From: Veillonellales bacterium
Lineage (GTDB): Bacteria > Bacillota > Negativicutes > JAAYSF01
Direction: 5' to 3'
DNA length: 64,000 bases
NCBI GenBank assembly: GCA_039680175.1
Contig: JBDKTO010000067.1
Coordinates: 1 to 64,000, forward strand
Shown: positions 17,410-26,211 of the stretch, piece by piece
How positions within the stretch are numbered: the stretch's first letter is position 1
How the letters are laid out: the number at the start of each line of letters is the position of its first letter
Notes under the pieces: model-generated
Told to the model about the DNA's origin: nothing
What the model saw: the letters and a program-made list of their open reading frames with translations, nothing else
Databases searched by the model: none
Translations under genes and position numbers: made by a program

Positions 17410-19103
17410 GGGCTTATCCCCTCACTTTTCATAGGAATAGACAACTTAATTACTGTTCCTTTACCAACAACGCTATCAATTGCCAAAGCATATTGAGGTC
17501 CATATATTGTTTTTAGCCGCTCATTTACATTGCTTAAACCGACACCCGTTCCTTTGCCAAAACCGTGAACCAGTACTTTTTGTATAATTTCCGGCGGGAT
17601 TCCTACCCCATCGTCACAGATAGTAATTTCAACATGTATGTCGGATCTTTGGGCTGAAATACGAACTGTTCCTCCATGTTCCTTAGCCTGCAATCCATGT
17701 TTAACCGCATTTTCTACTAACGGCTGTAATGTAAAGCAAGGAATTTGAGTATCCAGTACATTCTCATCGATCTGTTTTTCGATAATCAGTCTCTGACCGA
17801 ATCTGGCTTTTTCCAATATTAAATAAGAATCTACATGATCCAGCTCTTCTTGAAGCGTAACAAAATCCCGTGCAGTTTTTAAACTCCGGCGAAAAAAGTC
17901 GCTTAATTCTACTAGTAATCGTCTGGCCTCCTCGGAATTGGTACGGCACAAAGAAACAATGGTATTCAGCGCATTAAATAAAAAGTGAGGATTAACCTGG
18001 GCCTGTAACGCTTTTAGTTCCGCTTTGGTTGTTAATTCCGCCATATGCTGCAGCTTTGCCAATTCCAGCTGCGTACTGAAAATTTGTCCCAAGCCCTGGG
18101 TGAATTCTATATCTAATTCGGACATGGCATCTTCTGAGGTATAATAAATTTTTAGCGTGCCAACAAGTTCTTCCTGGCAATAAAGCGGAGCAATCAATGA
18201 TGATTTAAAGGGGCAGTTTTTATGTCGGCAGCCGATTTCACCGTCATGCTGGAGTTTAATAGTTTCCCCGGCTGAGAAACAGTCTCGAATATCAGTGGCA
18301 AGCAAGCTGTCACCGGCCCGATGGTGATCCTCGCCTAAACCGACATGAGACAAAACCTCATCACAGTTGGTGATAGCAACTGCTGCTGCAGAAGTCATAG
18401 TTTGAATGGCAGCGGCTACCTTACCGGCAGAATGAATCGTCAAACCTTGTCGAAAAAAAGGTAAAGTAGCATTGGCAATGCGCAGCGCTTTATTCGTCTG
18501 CAGCGCCCCAATTTTAGTTTGATGTTCTCTGGCGTTATGAACAATAATCATGAAAGTAGCGATCCCCAGGATATTTGCCAATACCATGGGGATAGTAATT
18601 TGATATACTAATGACACTGCCGCGGCATGGGGTTCGGCAAAGAATAAAATAAGGATCATACTGAGTAAAATAATGCTGATGCCAATTAGAATTCCGGTAA
18701 TAAAATCCGGCGTTTTGGGTTTCATCCGCTGATGAATGCAACCGGAAATAACGCCGCCCAGTATAGTGACTACGCCGCATTGTACCGCCGTAAATCCCCC
18801 CAGGGATATCCTATGCAGGCCACTGATCAATCCGGTAACAGTACCAACCAGAGGACCGCCTAATAATCCGGCAACAATACTGCCTGTATCCCGGACATTT
18901 GCCAGTGCATCTCCCACAGGTATGCCAAAATAAGTACCGGCAATCGATATGCCGGAAAAAGCAATCACTAAAATAACCTGTTCCCGCGAAGTAATCTGCT
19001 CTTTAAATAAAGAACGAAAAGCCCGCGTTTGAGAAAAGACATAAGCAATAACAGCGATAAATGCAATACGCTGGAGTAATATCATCGACAAGCTTTCTTG
19101 CAT
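17406..19103 (-). CDS. LytS-type sensor histidine kinase
   Basis: A 565-residue membrane kinase. About 1-200 form the 5TM-5TMR_LYT sensor with transmembrane segments, followed by a GAF-like domain (about 210-350), the His_kinase domain with phosphoacceptor in 'QVNPHFLFNALNTI', and an HATPase domain with 'LVENAVKHGL' and 'DDGVGIP'. This is the BtsS/YpdA/LytS class; BtsS is known to sense pyruvate. It lies 6 bases downstream of plsC and overlaps the regulator gene. Pyruvate sensing is inferred from the cstA neighbour. Confidence 0.92.
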   Translation of the reverse strand: MQESLSMILLQRIAFIAVIAYVFSQTRAFRSLFKEQITSREQVILVIAFSGISIAGTYFGIPVGDALANVRDTGSIVAGLLGGPLVGTVTGLISGLHRISLGGFTAVQCGVVTILGGVISGCIHQRMKPKTPDFITGILIGISIILLSMILILFFAEPHAAAVSLVYQITIPMVLANILGIATFMIIVHNAREHQTKIGALQTNKALRIANATLPFFRQGLTIHSAGKVAAAIQTMTSAAAVAITNCDEVLSHVGLGEDHHRAGDSLLATDIRDCFSAGETIKLQHDGEIGCRHKNCPFKSSLIAPLYCQEELVGTLKIYYTSEDAMSELDIEFTQGLGQIFSTQLELAKLQHMAELTTKAELKALQAQVNPHFLFNALNTIVSLCRTNSEEARRLLVELSDFFRRSLKTARDFVTLQEELDHVDSYLILEKARFGQRLIIEKQIDENVLDTQIPCFTLQPLVENAVKHGLQAKEHGGTVRISAQRSDIHVEITICDDGVGIPPEIIQKVLVHGFGKGTGVGLSNVNERLKTIYGPQYALAIDSVVGKGTVIKLSIPMKSEGISP

Positions 19104-19109
19104 AGTATC

Positions 19110-19700
19110 TTACCCCTCTTCAAGTAAGCGGGAAATTGCTTCCATCATGCGGGTACTAAGATCCTCCAGCATTTCTTTATCTACTTTCCCGGCTGCAGCA
19201 TAAATTGGCTGACCAAATTTAACCCGAAACTGAGGTAAAAAACAGCCATGAGAAAATACCCTGTTCGTACCGATCACTGCTGCCGGAATAATCGGAGCAC
19301 CGGCCTTGGCAGCGATTAGCGCGACTCCGGGAGCTGGGTTCCCCAGCTTACCTGTTCTACTGCGTGTTCCTTCAGGGAATATGCCCACTATTTTTCCCTG
19401 ATTCAGTAATTCAATGGCAGTCCGAATAGCGGTGCGGTCAGCAATTCCCCGTCGCACTGGAAAGGAGTTCAATTTTCGAATGATCCAGCCCAATACAGGT
19501 ATGTTAAACAATTCTTTTTTTGCCATAAAATAAACTGGTCGGGGACTGGGGGTGCCAATTACCGGTGGATCCCATAGACTGATATGATTAGCGGCAATGA
19601 TTACACCGCCATTGAGCGGAATATTTTCCAAACCGGTAATTTCCCAGCGAAAAAGTACTGTAAACAAACAACAGAAAAAATTTCTAATCAAATTATACAA
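19110..19700 (-). CDS. plsC: 1-acyl-sn-glycerol-3-phosphate acyltransferase
   Basis: PlsC acylates position 2 of lysophosphatidic acid to give phosphatidic acid. The 196-residue protein has the catalytic NHxxxxD motif ('NHISLWD') and the substrate-binding 'FPEGTRSR'. A hydrophobic N-terminal segment probably anchors it to the membrane. The start is taken as TTG 19700, which overlaps the cmk stop and has AGGGAGAG upstream; the longer frame to 19751 runs inside cmk. cmk-plsC coupling is frequent in clostridia. Confidence 0.92.
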   Translation of the reverse strand: MYNLIRNFFCCLFTVLFRWEITGLENIPLNGGVIIAANHISLWDPPVIGTPSPRPVYFMAKKELFNIPVLGWIIRKLNSFPVRRGIADRTAIRTAIELLNQGKIVGIFPEGTRSRTGKLGNPAPGVALIAAKAGAPIIPAAVIGTNRVFSHGCFLPQFRVKFGQPIYAAAGKVDKEMLEDLSTRMMEAISRLLEEG

Positions 19701-20370
19701 TTTCTGCTCTCTCCCTGCAGATTTGCAAAATGGCCTGTACGGTTTCTTCAATTGATAAATGAGTAGTGTCTAAAAAGACGGCGTCTGGCGCTTGAACTAG
19801 GGGGGCAATGTCCCGCTCACAATCCATCTGATCCCGACAGGTAATTTCTTGTTTTAACTGTTCAAAGTCAACTTCCATCCCCTTTGCCCGCAGTTCCCGC
19901 CAGCGGCGTTCAGCCCTTTTCTCAATGGATGCAGTCAAAAACAGCTTAATATCTGCATTCGGTAATACATAGGTACCTATGTCCCTGCCGTCCATTACTA
20001 CCCCGCCAGCCTTTGCCATGTCCCGTTGTAAATGCAGCATCGCCTCCCGTACTGTCGAAATTTGAGCAACTCCTGCAACCATCCGGGTAACTTCCGGGCT
20101 GCGAATTTCCAAAGTTATATCCTTTTCTTCCAGTAATACTTTCGTTTTACCACCTACATATTGTAACCGAATAGCATAATTACGGGCAATCCTGGCAATT
20201 TGTTCTGTCTGGGCGCAAGTTAGATTATGCGCCAGGGCCTGCCACGTTACTGCACGGTACATAGCCCCGGTATCAATATAAGTATAATTAAGACGCTGGG
20301 CTACGATTTGAGCCACTGTACTCTTGCCAGCTCCTGCCGGACCATCAATAGCCATAATTAACTTTTTCAT
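19693..20370 (-). CDS. cmk: Cytidylate kinase
   Basis: Cmk phosphorylates CMP and dCMP. The 225-residue protein begins with the P-loop 'IDGPAGAGKST' and has 'YIDTGAMYRAVT' and the 'DGRDIGT' CMP-binding block. ATG 20370, directly behind GGAGG, is the family start. An open frame continues for 44 codons upstream (to 20502) without a ribosome site and is treated as non-coding. It overlaps plsC by 8 bases. Confidence 0.95.
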   Translation of the reverse strand: MKKLIMAIDGPAGAGKSTVAQIVAQRLNYTYIDTGAMYRAVTWQALAHNLTCAQTEQIARIARNYAIRLQYVGGKTKVLLEEKDITLEIRSPEVTRMVAGVAQISTVREAMLHLQRDMAKAGGVVMDGRDIGTYVLPNADIKLFLTASIEKRAERRWRELRAKGMEVDFEQLKQEITCRDQMDCERDIAPLVQAPDAVFLDTTHLSIEETVQAILQICRERAEIV

Positions 20371-20513
20371 AGACTCCTCCATCGCCTTCATAATGATTGA
20401 TCCTGAGCCTCCAGACAAATTAAGAAGCAAAAAATCATTATATATATTTCCCTGTAAAATGCGAATATCCTCTTCGTTAAGAGAATCCTGTGGTGTAATC
20501 ATAACAGCAGCAC

Positions 20514-21038
20514 TTAATTTTTAAATTTCACCTTACCAACTGCGGTAATGGTTCCTCGACTTTCCACTATAAGTCCATTCAGGGGTGAAACCACTTTACT
20601 GCCGGGAACATTAACAATATATTGAGATGGCTGCTGTAACGCAGTGGCGTTTATTTCGACATAGTCGCCATCATAAACATGCAGCTGGACTTCACCCTTG
20701 TAGAAATCTTCCGCTTTTTTACCGTTAATAGCAGCAAAGACGCCATGATGATTTACCGGGGTAATCATACGGATAATTATGACCTGACTGTTGCGAAAAA
20801 GCTGTAGAGGATTTGTTACATTCTGCGAATCAATGATTTTTATTGGCTCATTATAGCCAGGGGGAATGTCTAAGGAAAGTTGTTCTCCCTCCAATTGGTC
20901 AATTCTTGACAATTGAACTCTGCCAGCTTGAAATAACAATATAATTTGGGAAACAAGCAGCAGGCTTAAACAAAAAAAAGTTAGATACAATAATAAACGG
21001 TCTCTTTGTTGAATCCATTGCCAATTGGAGTTTTTCAC
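20514..21038 (-). CDS. Hypothetical single-pass membrane protein
   Basis: I do not recognise this 174-residue protein. Residues 15-37 form a hydrophobic anchor with a basic, aromatic N-terminal flank, giving an N-in, C-out topology. The rest is a beta-rich extracytoplasmic domain with no cysteines. It lies 143 bases upstream of cmk and 80 bases after a flavoprotein gene. It could be an envelope protein; nothing gives a specific role. Confidence 0.6.
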   Translation of the reverse strand: MKNSNWQWIQQRDRLLLYLTFFCLSLLLVSQIILLFQAGRVQLSRIDQLEGEQLSLDIPPGYNEPIKIIDSQNVTNPLQLFRNSQVIIIRMITPVNHHGVFAAINGKKAEDFYKGEVQLHVYDGDYVEINATALQQPSQYIVNVPGSKVVSPLNGLIVESRGTITAVGKVKFKN

Positions 21039-21118
21039 TACTTATCCCCCATCAATTTACTTATTTAGTTGTATTATGCTCACATTCTGTTCTGCCTAGT
21101 ACCTCTTTCCCCTTCCAA

Positions 21119-22354
21119 TTAGTAAGCTGCGTTCTTCCCTGCCACATATCCGGTGGAAAAAGCCGCTTGCAGATTAAATCCACCGGTATATCCGTCAATA
21201 TCAATCACTTCACCGGCAAAAAACAATCCTTGTACCAGTTTTGACTGCATAGTGGCCGGATTGATCTCCTTAGTACTTACCCCACCGGCAGTAACAATAG
21301 CTTCGTTAATAGACCGTGTCGAAGTAACGGTGAAAGTCAAATGGGAAAGTGTAGCAACTAACCGAGAACGTTCTTGTTTAGTAATTTGATGCACCGGTTT
21401 ATCGGGATCAAGAAAGGCTATATCCATAACCACCGGGATTATTTTTGCCGGTAATAATTCGTGGAGTGAGTTTTTCAGCTGCTTACGAGAAAATTTTTCA
21501 AAATCCCGTTGTAGGCGTTTATCGAGAACTTCTTCCGTTAATGCCGGTTTCAAATTGACTTCCAAAAGCGCTTCCTTTTTTTTACTTAGCAAGTCGGCAA
21601 CCACTTTGCTGAGTGACAAAATAATCGGTCCCGATAAGCCAAAATGAGTAAACAACATTTCACCAAATTCTTCAGCAGTCTTACGTCCCTCGGTTATTAC
21701 GGCAGCTGTCACATTTTTTAATGACAATCCCTGTAATTCAGTAATCCACTCCTCTGCAACTTCTAAAGGCACCAGTGAAGGTTTTAATGGAACAATATGA
21801 TGACCAACCTCCCGGGCCATAACATACCCGTCACCCGAAGATCCGGTTGCCGGGTAGGATGCACCGCCGGAGCAGAGAATAACCGCATCGCTATGATAAA
21901 CAGTACCCGCTGTCGTTATAATACCGGTAATCCGGTTATTTTCAACAAGGATTCGTTGAGCCCTCTGCTCAGTTAAAATTTTTACTTTGTGATTCGCCAG
22001 AACTCGAAGAAAAGCGTTGACGACATCAATTGCCTTATCACTTACCGGGAATATACGACCACCTCGTTCGCACTTAGTAGGTACATTATATTTTGCCAAA
22101 AAATCAATCATAGCCTGATTATTGAAAGCATTCAGTGCACTATATAAAAAGGACCCATTCCCCGGCATGTTCTTTATAAATGTTTGCATATCGCCGCTAT
22201 TGGTCACATTGCAGCGTCCTTTTCCGGTTATTAATAGTTTTCGACCGACTTTAGGCATTTTTTCCAAAATGATTACTTCGGTATCATTTTCTGCTGCCGC
22301 AATAGCTGCCATCATTCCCGCTGCACCGGCACCAATTACAATTACTTTTTTCAT
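21119..22354 (-). CDS. NAD(P)/FAD-dependent oxidoreductase, HI0933/YhiN/BaiN family
   Basis: The 411-residue flavoprotein has an N-terminal FAD-binding GAGAAGMMAA, the family signature 'GKGRCNVTNSGD', 'GGASYPATGSSGDGY' in the middle, and the C-terminal FAD block 'GLFFAGEVIDIDGYTGGFN'. BaiN members act in bile-acid dehydroxylation in gut clostridia, but most relatives have no known substrate. ATG 22354 is preferred over GTG 22363 because AAGGTG overlaps the latter. It follows a terminator, so it probably begins a transcript. Confidence 0.9.
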   Translation of the reverse strand: MKKVIVIGAGAAGMMAAIAAAENDTEVIILEKMPKVGRKLLITGKGRCNVTNSGDMQTFIKNMPGNGSFLYSALNAFNNQAMIDFLAKYNVPTKCERGGRIFPVSDKAIDVVNAFLRVLANHKVKILTEQRAQRILVENNRITGIITTAGTVYHSDAVILCSGGASYPATGSSGDGYVMAREVGHHIVPLKPSLVPLEVAEEWITELQGLSLKNVTAAVITEGRKTAEEFGEMLFTHFGLSGPIILSLSKVVADLLSKKKEALLEVNLKPALTEEVLDKRLQRDFEKFSRKQLKNSLHELLPAKIIPVVMDIAFLDPDKPVHQITKQERSRLVATLSHLTFTVTSTRSINEAIVTAGGVSTKEINPATMQSKLVQGLFFAGEVIDIDGYTGGFNLQAAFSTGYVAGKNAAY

Positions 22355-22400
22355 TGTATTCACCTTTATATCGCAATATTTTCTTTTTTATTATAAACAT

Positions 22401-22428
22401 AAAACCCCTATTTGTATAAATAGGAGTT
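22401..22428 (-). terminator. Rho-independent terminator after the pseudouridine synthase gene
   Basis: On the minus strand CTCCTATTT, a 4-base loop and AAATAGGGG form a 9-pair stem (one G-T pair) followed by TTTTATG. It lies just past the pseudouridine synthase stop. Confidence 0.72.
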
Positions 22429-22434
22429 CAAATT

Positions 22435-23163
22435 TTATTCATTTTCAGCTAACTTTTTTAGTTCCGCTATTTCTTCAGGAGTAAGGTGGCGATACTTACC
22501 TCTTCGCAAACCGCTCAAGGTCAAAAAAGCAAATTTCACCCGCTTCAATTGTTTTACCGGATGTCCGATAGTATCAAACATCCGGCGAATTTGCCGATTT
22601 TTCCCTTCATGAATGGTGATTTCTACCGTTGTAATGTTCTTTTCGCGATCAATATCCATTCGCTGCATCTTGGCCGGAGATGTCATTCCATCAGATAATT
22701 TTATTCCCATGCGTAATAAATCCAGTTTTTCTTCTGCCGGTATGCCAGTGACTTTGGCTAGGTAGGTTTTATCTATTTTTTTACTGGGGTGAATCAATGA
22801 ATGGGTCAACTCTCCGTCATTGGTCATGATTAATAAGCCCTCAGTATTATAATCCAGCCTGCCGACGGGATAAATTCTCTCGGGAATATCGCGAACCAGG
22901 TCTATAACCGTTTTTCGCCCCTGAGGATCCTGACTGGTAGACATGACACCCTTAGGTTTGTATAGTAAAACATATACGCTTTTTTCGGCGGTGATAGGGT
23001 TCCCATCAATTTTAATCCGATCTCTTCTCGGCTGTGCTTTCGTTCCAAGTTCGGTGACAATCTTTCCATTGACCGAAACGCGCCCTGCCAGGATTATTTT
23101 TTCAGCTTCACGGCGGGAAGCGATACCGGCCTGACTTATTATTTTCTGTAATCGTTCCAGCAT
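22435..23163 (-). CDS. rluB: Pseudouridine synthase, RluB/RsuA family
   Basis: The 242-residue protein has an N-terminal S4 RNA-binding domain ('LQKIISQAGIASRREAE') and a RluB/E/F-type catalytic domain with catalytic Asp in 'VGRLDYNTEGLL'. It isomerises uridine in 23S rRNA, or in 16S rRNA if it is RsuA-like; the family cannot be resolved by eye. It starts 16 bases after the PyrK-like gene. Confidence 0.92.
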   Translation of the reverse strand: MLERLQKIISQAGIASRREAEKIILAGRVSVNGKIVTELGTKAQPRRDRIKIDGNPITAEKSVYVLLYKPKGVMSTSQDPQGRKTVIDLVRDIPERIYPVGRLDYNTEGLLIMTNDGELTHSLIHPSKKIDKTYLAKVTGIPAEEKLDLLRMGIKLSDGMTSPAKMQRMDIDREKNITTVEITIHEGKNRQIRRMFDTIGHPVKQLKRVKFAFLTLSGLRRGKYRHLTPEEIAELKKLAENE

Positions 23164-23179
23164 AAATTACTCCTTTTAT

Positions 23180-24151
23180 TCAATCATTCAATAGTTCCTC
23201 AAAACGGGTTTGAACTTTACAAGTTCTAATTCTGCCATCACGACGTGTTTCCTGTTCACAACTGCCGCAAATTCCTTCACCACAGCACATCGTAGCGTTA
23301 TTGGTTGCAGCCATTGGTATATTCACACCTGCATTCCCCATGGCTTCCATAATACCGTAATGCTGTTCATCCGGTCCGGCACTGACGATTAAGTCCGGTA
23401 CCGAGGAAAGTTTTTGCTTTAGCAGCGTCATGCCTTCTCGTCGCAGGGATTCAACGACATGCACCTGAACTCCTAATCGGCGCATCTCATCTGCAATAAA
23501 AACTTTTCCCATATGTCCGGGAGCAAGAATAGCAAGCACTTGATTTCCCCGGCTTACCAATTTACTGGCAATCGCGAAAGCCGGCGCCTGGCCAATTCCT
23601 CCAGCTACCAATATTATCTCACCATGGGTAACATTGTCAATCCATGGCTGGCCAAATATTCCGTTATAGTAAGGTCCCCTCACCAAAAGAAGGTGCTCTT
23701 TGTCATCAAATATTCGAGCTGACTTCGGGCCTACCGTTTCCACTACTAGCTGTATCATAGTATTGGAAACTTTCATTACTCCAACTGGAAAATGATAAAA
23801 ATAGGGATCCTGCGGTCGACGTAAAAATACAAACGCTCCAGTCTTATTCAGTTGATTGGTAAAATCAGCAGGAAGGGAAAGCTCCAAAAGAAAGGCAGTC
23901 TCACTAATCTGCTGCAAAAGTTTAAACTTAGTTTCTACCTCAGTCCTTATGGGAGCACTTTCCTCATCGCGCCAACGATTTTTCTTAGACTGCCAATGTT
24001 TCTCATATAATATACATACGCCGGTCCAATTACAATCACAGGTTATTTTCCCCTTCAGATGACTGCAAAATACGCAGTGATTGGTTTCGGCTAATAAACA
24101 AGGACAATATTGAGTATTAATGTCAATACAATGGCTAATTATATTATTCAT
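23180..24151 (-). CDS. PyrK-like FAD/NAD-binding [2Fe-2S] protein with cysteine-rich N terminus
   Basis: A 323-residue protein resembling the electron-transfer subunit of dihydroorotate dehydrogenase (PyrK) and sulfide dehydrogenase. About 65-160 form the ferredoxin-reductase FAD barrel, 170-285 the NAD-binding fold ('LVAGGIGQAPAF'), and 285-315 a [2Fe-2S] cluster site (CCGEGICGSC then a later C). Unusually, residues 1-50 carry eight cysteines (8, 16, 18, 26, 29, 38, 40, 46), suggesting a second metal or Fe-S site. No pyrD or other pyr gene is near, so it is probably not pyrimidine-specific. It follows a 77-residue gene by 15 bases. The redox partner is unknown. Confidence 0.82.
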   Translation of the reverse strand: MNNIISHCIDINTQYCPCLLAETNHCVFCSHLKGKITCDCNWTGVCILYEKHWQSKKNRWRDEESAPIRTEVETKFKLLQQISETAFLLELSLPADFTNQLNKTGAFVFLRRPQDPYFYHFPVGVMKVSNTMIQLVVETVGPKSARIFDDKEHLLLVRGPYYNGIFGQPWIDNVTHGEIILVAGGIGQAPAFAIASKLVSRGNQVLAILAPGHMGKVFIADEMRRLGVQVHVVESLRREGMTLLKQKLSSVPDLIVSAGPDEQHYGIMEAMGNAGVNIPMAATNNATMCCGEGICGSCEQETRRDGRIRTCKVQTRFEELLND

Positions 24152-24166
24152 ATTTTGCTCTTCCTC

Positions 24167-24400
24167 CTAAACCAAACACATATTATATATATCCGTTAGC
24201 TTTGCTTTTGCCACACGTGCATTAATCTCTGCCCGGCTTGTAGAATATAACGATAGATCTTTCATCCGTTGAAAATATACCGACCCGGCAAATGTATAGC
24301 GCATGCGCAGCCCTTTTTCTGATGCCATTTGTTCGCGGGTAAAAGTAATAAAATCACCACTGGCCAAGCTGCGTGGTAGCTCAAGATACTGCATATCCAA
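24167..24400 (-). CDS. Small hypothetical protein next to the PyrK-like gene
   Basis: A 77-residue protein I do not recognise. It is soluble, with charged and hydrophobic residues alternating, one cysteine near the end and no clear motif. It probably starts at TTG 24400 or ATG 24394, although no good ribosome site is seen. A TATAAT at 24418-24423 on the minus strand lies close upstream and leaves only a very short leader. The stop is 15 bases from the PyrK-like gene, so a functional link is plausible. Confidence 0.5.
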   Translation of the reverse strand: MDMQYLELPRSLASGDFITFTREQMASEKGLRMRYTFAGSVYFQRMKDLSLYSTSRAEINARVAKAKLTDIYNMCLV

Positions 24401-24539
24401 ACAATGACGTACAGTATATTATACAAAACGGGATGCAAAATGCATCATATATTATCACTTTATTAACTCACAGGTGTGTAATTATTCCGAGAGGTTATAA
24501 AAATAAAATGCCAATCAAAATATATACTTGTTAACCATG

Positions 24540-25616
24540 CTACTTTATCTTAATATCTTTACAGTCAATTCCTTCGATACATATTCTTTCCTTTTGCAGA
24601 TTCAGAATATCGCCATTATATAAACAAACAAGTGGCTTAATAAAACATTTTTCTTTGGTATTAAAACCTATAATTTTTGCTTGCTGTCCATTGCTTAATA
24701 TTACGCTATTCCCTATAAAATAATTTTCCATATGCTCCATGAAGGTCATACAGACAACAGGATCCAGCTTTTTAAACATATCTTCCGCCAATATGTCAAG
24801 TGCTTCTAGTGGTGTTTTTTTATGGTGATATATCCGTTCAGATGTTATTGCATCGTATGCATCAGCAATGGAAATAATTTTTGCGACAGCAAAAATCTCA
24901 TTCCCGACCAGTCCACGCGGATATCCGCTACCATCCAACCGCTCATGATGCTGCCAAATACCCAGTTTAATATCATTAGAAATCCGAGCATCCTCGTTAA
25001 TCATTTGATAACCTTCTTGAGGATGCTTCTTAATGACAGCGAATTCTTCATCCGACAAACGTCCTGGTTTATTCAGTATAGATAACGGAACACTCAATTT
25101 GCCGATATCGTGGAGCAAGGCGCTTAAAATTATATTTTTCAATTCAGCATTTCTGTAGTTGCACCATTTACCCAAAATCCCGGCAATTACAGCAACATTC
25201 AATGAGTGTGAAAAGGTATTATCACTATAAGACCGCATCTCGTTAAAATGCGCTATACCACCTATTGATTCAACCAAAAGAATAATTTTTTGATCCACAA
25301 GCTCATTCATTTCAGCAATTGGAACCTCGCCAAATCTTTTAATATGCCGAAATCCATGAACAATTCTATTAAGCGTTTCTGCATAACCATATGTAAACTC
25401 GGCCTTTGTCATTTGAACGCCCATTACTTGTTCCTTCATATTCTCAGCAGAGTCTTCAATATAAATAGATGACAATCCCCAATTTCTGATGCTGTCTATT
25501 TGCGATTGGTTAAGAACAATTCCTTGGGCCAATAGCTTTATTACGCCATCCTGAGCGATCACTTCTTCACCTGTACACATACCAGGAATTAAATTTTTCG
25601 TAAATATCAATTTCAT
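24540..25616 (-). CDS. HD-GYP domain c-di-GMP phosphodiesterase
   Basis: The 358-residue protein should hydrolyse cyclic di-GMP. An N-terminal domain of about 120 residues (DUF3391-like) precedes an HD-GYP domain with the metal-binding HD pair (His169-Asp170 in 'LLHDIGKL') and the intact GYP signature (residues 231-233, 'RLDGSGYPRG'). All key motifs are present, so it should be active. There is no membrane segment. The gene is preceded by a promoter, a c-di-GMP-I riboswitch and a terminator, so its own substrate or product pool controls its expression. Confidence 0.93.
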   Translation of the reverse strand: MKLIFTKNLIPGMCTGEEVIAQDGVIKLLAQGIVLNQSQIDSIRNWGLSSIYIEDSAENMKEQVMGVQMTKAEFTYGYAETLNRIVHGFRHIKRFGEVPIAEMNELVDQKIILLVESIGGIAHFNEMRSYSDNTFSHSLNVAVIAGILGKWCNYRNAELKNIILSALLHDIGKLSVPLSILNKPGRLSDEEFAVIKKHPQEGYQMINEDARISNDIKLGIWQHHERLDGSGYPRGLVGNEIFAVAKIISIADAYDAITSERIYHHKKTPLEALDILAEDMFKKLDPVVCMTFMEHMENYFIGNSVILSNGQQAKIIGFNTKEKCFIKPLVCLYNGDILNLQKERICIEGIDCKDIKIK

Positions 25617-25684
25617 AAGGAACCTCCTGATTTAACATAAAGCAATAATCAGTCAGCGTTGATATCCATTTTAACTTCATAATC

Positions 25685-25720
25685 AAAAATGGCACCAGCC
25701 TTTTTAGATGCTGATACCAT
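25685..25720 (-). terminator. Expression-platform terminator of the c-di-GMP riboswitch
   Basis: On the minus strand a 10-pair stem (arms 25690-25699 and 25710-25719, with G-U pairs), a 10-base loop and a T-run (25685-25689) sit between the aptamer and the HD-GYP gene. The gene begins 69 bases later, so read-through of this hairpin sets expression. Confidence 0.85.
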
Positions 25721-25739
25721 TCTACACTTCATTTAAAGC

Positions 25740-25811
25740 GGCAACTTGGCAATCATAGACCATCGTCTTTAGACCCATAGCTTTGCGCCCCTACCTTTCG
25801 ATAAGTTAGCC
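25740..25811 (-). ncRNA. c-di-GMP-I (GEMM) riboswitch aptamer
   Basis: On the minus strand, GGCTAACTT (25803-25811) pairs with AAGTTGCC (25740-25747) to form P1. P2 is TATC-GAAA-GGTA with the GNRA loop that docks on the receptor. It is followed by the highly conserved GGGGCGCAAAGCTATGGG block and the 'GGTCTAAAG' of P3. These are the hallmarks of GEMM class I. It lies between a sigma-A promoter and a terminator in front of an HD-GYP gene, a typical target. Confidence 0.9.
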
Positions 25812-25832
25812 AGATATTAATAATATTTATAT

Positions 25833-25861
25833 ATATTACCATGAATGTATTCAATTGTAAA
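25833..25861 (-). promoter_or_regulatory. Promoter of the riboswitch/HD-GYP transcript
   Basis: TTTACA (25856-25861) with a 17-bp spacer and TAATAT (25833-25838) on the minus strand predict a start near 25826, about 15 bases before the aptamer. The spacing to the aptamer is ideal. Confidence 0.72.
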
Positions 25862-26211
25862 GTATAATTTTTATAATATATCTATGAAAATGTTCGAGGT
25901 AATCAGTCAATAATCCCATTCCTTTAGACGTGTGTAATGCAGATTATTTGTCATTTCATTTAACACAGCATCGTTAATCACGACCCCGCCGAAAAGCTGC
26001 AAAAAAAGAGTTTCTGTCTTATTGACTTCACATTATAGTAATTTTTATAAAGCCCCAGGAAATTTTGAAGGAAATAAGCGAAAACATTAATGAAAGCATT
26101 AAAGATAAACCATCCTGAAAATAATATATACTTTGATTATTCTTCGACTGGCCTAAAATATTGAATGTACTATTATTTGAATATTACTCAATGTTTACCA
26201 CTAGTTTACAG
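25862..26211. other. AT-rich intergenic region without a recognised gene
   Basis: About 350 bases separate the divergent HD-GYP riboswitch promoter from the starch-binding-module gene. It is AT-rich, and no open frame with a ribosome site, hairpin or repeat is convincing. Confidence 0.5.

Noticed and set aside
20371-20502. 44-codon in-frame extension of cmk
   Set aside because: No ribosome site at the upstream start and no family similarity; a good GGAGG precedes ATG 20370.
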